Below, in pieces: positions 57,782 through 64,000 of a stretch of 64,000 nucleotides of DNA (the stretch's first letter is position 1; every line of letters begins with the position of its first letter). The translations under genes and the position numbers were made by a program. The notes under the pieces were generated by a model that saw only the letters and a list, made by a program, of their open reading frames with translations, had not been told where the DNA came from and did no database searches. Source of the DNA: Ascidia mentula (Eukaryota; Chordata; Ascidiacea; Phlebobranchia; Ascidiidae); NCBI GenBank assembly GCA_947561715.1, contig OX387197.1, positions 191,001-255,000 on the forward strand. The letters run 5' to 3'.

Positions 57782-60280
57782 TTTTAAAAAGTTTTTGTAA
57801 TTATTCCATAAATACCCGTTAATTTTCAACACTTGGTGAAACAATTAACAAAAACTGGAGATAATTAAACGTTTCAATGAGGACAACAGCTTAACTGCCG
57901 CATTCGTCAACGTTAACACATGTTATTCCAACACAATAAGTTATAATAATTAAAATTGTTTTGCAAAAAACCTCTCAACTGACAAACTAAACCAAAAACA
58001 AGCGGAGAGTTTGGCTAAACTGTTTGGTTGGAAAACATTCTAACTCTGTTTTGTGTGGTAAGAAACAGAAGTTGGTACAACAAGTTCTTGTTACCCAAGT
58101 TTTGTCAAACAATCACTCACAAAACATCAATATATTTAAAGTGTACCATTGATAAACCTCCAACACCTGATACGGTCTTAGCTTAAACACAGAACAAGAT
58201 GCGACCAACAACACCCGAAACTCAACAACAAGTTCGGTTTGACGAAAATATCGTTAACAAGTCGCCAGTGGCTTAAACCGAGTCAGAAACTTCAGGCTTC
58301 ATTGATCGTCTATGAGGCTTCTTCTAACTCTGCTGGGTTTTGTTTCTCTTCCCACGTCCATGCGTGGTACTGTCATTATATCCGCCAACACGTAACAATC
58401 GAATTTCCACACATCACAATGCTCGCCTCAATACGCAACAACCAACTATTTCTCGATAATAATGCAACGCATTATTACGTCATAACGAAAACGCAATTTC
58501 GAATTCCGGTAAAAGCGCGAGACAAATTCGTTCGATTTGTTTCAATTGAATCTTGTCAGATCGTTTAGCCTGGCAATAATAAGGCAACATGCAGCTTACG
58601 TAGCCTGCGGCGCTACACTTTATTATCTCACTTAGGTATGTGTCACTTTAACCACGTGATACATCACTACACGACACGCTTCAACGAGCACGCGTTCATC
58701 CGTGAAATTGGTGTTTCATGCGGTAGTTTAGAGGTGTTGTTATCAACTTCTGCGGTGGAAAAACTGTGTCGCTTAGTTTTGTGGCAACAACATCATCTTG
58801 CCGCCGCATCTTTTCCACATTAACTCACATTAATAAACAACAAAATTCTATAGTCCGTGCAACTGGTTATGACGTCACAATGTCAACAAAAGATTTTGTT
58901 TGTGCATGCGCAAATTTTCATTTCGAGGCGAACGCTTTGGAAAGTTAAGTTCGACGCAAACTAAACAAACACAAACTGTCGAACTTTCTAACACCACTTT
59001 ATGACACTGCTGTAACTGACCTGTACTTACTGCACTATAAAGTGGAGTTGTAACTGTGGAGAGTTTTGTAACAGTTTCTTGGCCGTTAGTGGTGATGACA
59101 TACATGCAACTAACGGATACAGCCTTATTTGGAATCCCCATATCGAACGCAACGTGATGTACGTTTGCAGAATAGAGGGTTGGCATGGCAACGTGCTTAC
59201 AACGTCATGTGTATTCTATTCAATGTAGCGGTTGCAAATTAACAGTTGGAGTTATTCATAGAAAACGTAGCCAGGCCTGGGTTTTTCCCGCTATGAAAGT
59301 CGACTCCATATAGCGGCAAACTTGCAATCCAGCAAAACGGAAACCCCTTCAATGCCTTCCGAAATATCCTCCACACATACGTGACACCACACCATACCCG
59401 TGCATTCAAACTCGCTTCAATGTGAACTGGTGTAAACGCCCGAGTTGGCGGTAGTTAAAGGATTCGAGTTATTCTGCTGGTGTTAATACGTGTGTTATGA
59501 CATTAATTGTTTATTTTGCCATACATGCGGCTTTAAGTCAACTTAGGAGCAACTGCAAAACATAAAGGTCAAAAGAAAACAGTACATACGTCTGGACAAG
59601 AACGAAAAACCACACTAACAGAACACGTGCACGGTAGCACACAGTCAATCACGCAAGAGTACGAGGGTAACTTGCGTACCGCCGTTAGCACATGCCCTTA
59701 AACACAAGTCTTGTCTAAATTCCAATAAAACTTGCCTTTTAAAACTCCGTCCTTATTTGTAACACTTTGAAGAAATCACCAAATTAAGTTAATTACAACA
59801 AATGCTTTGCTAACGTACTCAGCGCCAAACCCACTGTAACGGAAATACCGATGCAAAACTTGTCTATGCCGGGATATTTCTATCGTTAGACCTCAATTTC
59901 ACGGATCAGCGGATTCTCGAATGCCACAATTTCCGCCAGCTTTAAATATTTCTACTTTTATTGTCACGTAACAATGCGTAAAATATCATTGAGCGGGAAA
60001 GTGCATGTATACCTTGAAGGGTCGACCTGTCTACAATGCACTGTCAAGTTCCAAAATAACATATAAGTTAAGCTGTATTAATTTATTGCAGCAAGCCCTT
60101 GTGACGTAGCAACAAGGCTAATACGTAACAATCGAATAACTGCACAGAGTTAAACCATCAGGAACATAATTTTTGAGAAATTAAATGCTTGCCTTACTGA
60201 GCAAATATTGACGTAACAATCTAATCTCAATCGGCCTCTGTGACGTAGACACTACCAAATTATGTGCGATCGTTCGAGCG
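57782..60280. other. Upstream region of the actin-like gene
   Basis: No gene is supported. A minus-strand stretch at 59026-59186 is open and ends in a good donor (GTAAGTACAG), but no matching acceptor, partner exon or homology was found. Confidence 0.4.
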
Positions 60281-60830
60281 TTCCTTTCAAATCCTTTTTC
60301 CTTTGATTTGCACAAGGTTTGTTCTTTGCTGCCACCACATGGCAAATATTGTACTTTTAACAAACCGCAAAAGGACAGCATTGATTGTGAAACAGTCCAA
60401 GCACATACAATTGGCAACGTGGCCACAAGATATTCGGGACAAAAGATTTAGAGAACAAATCTCATGGCCCCTTGTTTATAAACATGTGCATAGATCAACC
60501 ATAGAAACCAAATTAAGAAGCTTCCAAGTTAAATTGAGTCTTAATGCCTGACAACCAAGGAACAATTATGCAATCTTTTGGGAAAATACATAGTAACACG
60601 TGCGTTTATTACAAGAAGGATGCAGAAACTGTGTGTCATCTTTTTCTGCTTGCCCCATTGTTAATGCTTACTGGGCAGATGTTGTTTCACTTTTAAGCGC
60701 TAAAATACAACGAAATTTAAATTTAACAGATTCTAAATAAATGTTTGGAATTCACTGGGCAAACATTTCTTGAGTTGTGCGTTGAGTGGCAGATTGGTAA
60801 CGAGGGCACATTACAATCTGTAAAAACCAC
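60281..60830 (+). mobile_element. LINE fragment, 3' end of reverse transcriptase region
   Basis: Conceptual fragments in three frames read like the zinc-binding end of LINE reverse transcriptases: WPLVYKHVHRSTIETKLRSF, then TTKEQLCNLLGKIHSNTCV and YYKKDAETVCHLF, then CPIVNAYWADVVSLLSAK. The frame changes at least twice (near 60550 and 60660), so the copy is decayed and 5'-truncated. The family was not assigned. Confidence 0.7.
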
Positions 60831-63620
60831 TGACATGCAAATCGCTAGTCAACCTGCATATTCATAAAAGAAATCGGTCGTTCGCCATGTGAAGTTTATC
60901 TTAATCATTTGACTTTAAGCGATCATTTCTCGATTATTTGTATTTTATTCGTTCTTTGATTCGTGATTATGTCGCGTTTTTTTTAATAAATAGTCGGCTG
61001 AGATGACCTGGGTTTGAATCCCGGTAAACAACGTTATTTTACAGCCATGTCTAGTCGTTCTCCCCTGACGTCATCGCCTTTTTCACGCGTTCTCTCACCC
61101 AAGCATTGATTTGTTTGCAGTATGGTGGTTAAAATTTCGCAAGAATTTATATCCGTATGTGATGGGTGTAACTTTTCTCAGTAATACTGGCGGTATTTGA
61201 GCATGCATTCATTCATTGCCATTCACCTTATTAATGAACGAATGATAAAACATCAAATTTTACGAAAGTATAGGTTTTCCAAATAATAATTATGCAACGT
61301 TTTGCTATATGCAAATTAGCCATAAACATGTGACCCTAAAAAATCACGTGACAAGTCGTGGCGCAACATAGCTGGGCCAACAACACGATGCAAGGTTATT
61401 AATAACTAATTGAATGCTAATAGTTACCAAACACCATACATACCTTCGCTTCTTTGATGGTAGCAGTATCTCAGCAGCAAGATTGTGACGCAAACGACAA
61501 TCGAACCAATTACAACCTCTTCCATAATTCACAACCTGAAAAGCGGTCAAGCATGTCTTATTTTCATAGAAGGCAATTATTCAACTTGCCCTCAGGCAAA
61601 TATCATCAACGCTTTATATGCAAATTAGGCACAGCTGACGTCTTATTATACATTCACCACCTATAACCTGCCCAGACATCCCTGTCCTAAACTACTTCCA
61701 AAGCTGTTGCACATTTTACAGTTACTTGAACTTGTCAACATTGAACTGCGAACTGCGCTAATACACAATAGCCCTTTTTTCCGTCACATGCGACAGTTTA
61801 TGATGTCATTGCTGCGTTGACAGTTTGGCTTTTTCCATGAATTAACTAAACGGACTTGACAGACGACCTGCTTCTGGCAGCACAAAGAACCAATTTGATG
61901 GAATTTCGTCTCAAATTGCCTGGCGCACTTGGCTGCCTAGAGCTGTTGAAAGACTGACAGAATAAACAGGCAAAGCTTTCTGGAGGCAAACGACCAATAG
62001 AGTTTATAGTGTGTGGGATGTCATATCAACAACCTATGGTTCTTGTGGTTCCACGTTTAATTCCATCAGACTCAAGCAGGTCTCGGCAATACTAAATCAC
62101 AATTGAAACAGGGCAAATACTTGCTAATAATTCACATGGACCAACAGTACACTTTTAAAGGTTCCCGGATAAACAAATATTACTTCGACATGACTGCCAC
62201 AGCCGTGTGTGTGATTTGTGGCTGGGCGTTGAAATCATCATTGTACAGAGTAATAAATGCCACGTTAATTAAACCAGCATTTAACAATGTATCCAGTAAA
62301 TGAGTTTTGTGTTGTCCACAATCTAACAGGCCATCATAAGGAATCGAGCAAATGTTGTACTACCAGTTTGCCGTTAAGCTGTTGCTGGGATGAAAGCTTG
62401 AAATTATTGCCAACAGCCTCAGAAATCACCCTCCACAACCAAGCAAGCCATGTGCTGGGTTGGTTTCATGTTAAAACGAAGACTGTGCACATTTCAGTAA
62501 ACACACTCTCTTGTGCAGCCTTCAACTTGGGAACGAAACGCATTTTAGCCTTGTAAGCAAACGTGGCTTATTCAAGCGTTCAGTATTAGGTGGCAGACGA
62601 TTTTGTTTTTGTCAGCCTGTTTCAGCATGGCGGACAGGAAACCATTCGTGAACCGTTTGCCTTTTTCTCACGCTTTTTGGTTGGGCAATAATGCGCCACT
62701 CTGATTGGCTCAGGGCTGGCGTGAAGCTTGTGATTCGGAAATTCACATGATCGCTTTGGCGTGATACAAACAACATCGTGTCTGGCCTTGAAGCCACGTT
62801 TATGTCTCGAGTGTCGTATGCTGTTGTTACTCAAACACGGGAGGCTACAGCATCTAGCTGTAGGTTGCTGTTAACTTATAACCTGGGCTGCCCGGCACAA
62901 ACAACAGGTAAGCAAATTATAAAGGTGTGGTTCGGTAAGTGGATACGTGAGACTGTTGTCATAGGACATTGTCCGCGTTGGTCAGGCGGTCACTGTGTTT
63001 GCATCACGAAACGTATGAGTGCGAAACGATTCAGTGGCCTTCAGCCAAAGCGAGGGGGGTTGAAAGTAGCACTTGGTGCTCACTTATTCTTGCTCGCACG
63101 TAGATGTATGCCCACGAAAGGTGAAGTTCAAGGCAAGAAATATGGTGTATTTTGATAGCTTCCGTACTTTTTAACTTGTCAGGAGATCTGCTAGTTGTTT
63201 TTTTATTGGCTGTTGGTTACAGATCATGGGTATTCTAGTTTATTGACAGTTTATGGCCAGCAAGCCCCAGAATTGTTTACAATTTACTTTTTCACACGTG
63301 TTATATTCAAATTGTGTAAGGCAAAAGGCTTGTTTGCGTGTACTAAGTTTATTGGATAGTTCTGGAATAGGTCTAACCAGACAATAAAGGTGTTATGTTT
63401 GCAACTTTAAGTGTCTCCTGAGTAACTAGGGTCAATTTCCTTTGTATAATCTGTTAATATGCCAGGAAAATTTACTTTGAAATCAACTAAGAATAAAGTA
63501 TGTGAATAGTGATAAAGATTTGTGAATATAATGTGTTTCTGTATCAATGTAGCCTATAAGCCTAACATTATTTGTTTATGTAGTGTTGTCGTTTCCTTTA
63601 TTTTAATTTGTGTTTTTCAG
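60831..63620. other. Non-coding right flank
   Basis: No supported exon. From about 62590 to 63130 the sequence is richer in CG pairs, with GATTGGCT (CCAAT-type) at 62702 and ATGGCGGACA at 62629, so it could be a promoter for a gene further right. Confidence 0.35.
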
Positions 63621-63657
63621 GTTGAAGTCAGGAATTTGAAAAGCATGACTGAGAGAG
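63621..63657 (+). CDS. Possible small exon at the window edge
   Basis: TGTGTTTTTCAG precedes and GTATAT follows a 37-base stretch reading VEVRNLKSMTER. It contains an ATG at 63644. It may be an early exon of a gene that continues past the right end. There is no homology to support it. Confidence 0.2.
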
Positions 63658-64000
63658 GTATATATTCTAATAATTTTTGTCTGCAATGCTTAAGCAATCA
63701 TGTAGAAAGTGAATAAATTGTACACACAAGAAAAAGCCGCAGTGTACACAAGAAAAAGCCGAAATATTATTGTTATGTAAATTGCGAGGAAGTCCATATC
63801 CTAAATTTTTTTTTAACAATACAGCAGCATGTAACAGTAATATTAATTTTATGGTATGGGCCTATATCACTTACAATAAACATAGTGATGACTCTTATTT
63901 TACATCGAACCTGTTTTGCAGTATTGGAGTTAAGAGTACATAATATACAGGAGATGTACTCCAAACAATCCATGTAAGTTGTTTCACTTGGTTTTACAAC

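Noticed and set aside
58239-58568. 109-codon open frame on +
   Set aside because: No domain, no splice signals and no start context. It is treated as chance.
59026-59186. Minus-strand open stretch with a strong donor at its end
   Set aside because: No partner exon in phase and no upstream acceptor. It cannot be joined to the actin-like gene because the phase is wrong.
62778-63155. 125-codon open frame on +
   Set aside because: The composition looks like a CG-richer promoter-type region. The translation has no recognisable domain or start context.

Overview
The window looks like the compact nuclear genome of a chordate invertebrate, most likely a sea squirt of the genus Ciona. The DNA is AT-rich and the genes are split into many small exons by short GT-AG introns. 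The gene content is animal: kelch, UMPS, FBXO15, nectin-like, kringle and LDL-receptor-type propellers. Several start codons sit just behind orphan 3' splice sites, as expected where mRNAs receive a trans-spliced leader. Species assignment is inference; no search was run. All exon models come from reading splice sites, reading phase and homology by eye.

Layout, left to right. (1) 257-4247, +: the 3' part of a BTB/BACK/kelch gene whose 5' end lies left of the window. (2) 4986-7719, -: complete nine-exon UMPS, the last two steps of UMP synthesis. (3) 12140-40464, +: three tandem paralogues (called A, B and C here) with a kringle joined to two LDL-receptor class B (YWTD) propellers and EGF modules. 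A and B continue through HYR, CCP-like and Thr-rich segments to a membrane anchor and a short tail. C stops early and should be secreted. (4) 32620-32892, +: a small one-exon membrane protein between B and C. (5) 40845-48192, -: a nectin/CADM-like three-Ig adhesion receptor with a Tyr/Gly repeat tail. (6) 48993-50357, -: an intronless FBXO15-type F-box gene. (7) 51059-51972, +: a small membrane coiled-coil protein of unknown role. (8) 52401-57781, -: a divergent actin with a long N-terminal extension and lost catalytic aspartates. (9) About 57.8-64 kb: mostly non-coding, with a decayed LINE fragment and one possible exon near the right end.

The most interesting part is the 28-kb kringle-propeller cluster. 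The three copies share exon order and intron phases, so they arose by tandem duplication. They then diverged in output: A has two alternative last coding exons, giving different cytoplasmic ends; B has a long mucin-like stalk; C gained an EGF exon and lost its membrane anchor. The kringle beside LRP5/6-like propellers recalls the Kremen and LRP6 receptor pair of Wnt signalling, but any functional link is speculation.

At DNA level, a palindromic ACGT-centred word (TGACGTCA and close variants) recurs through introns, intergenic DNA and some exons, often within tens of bases of splice sites. Non-coding insertions include composite tRNA-headed SINEs, foldback elements, a perfect 31-bp hairpin, a minisatellite, and a 47-bp tandem repeat that multiplies a splice acceptor.
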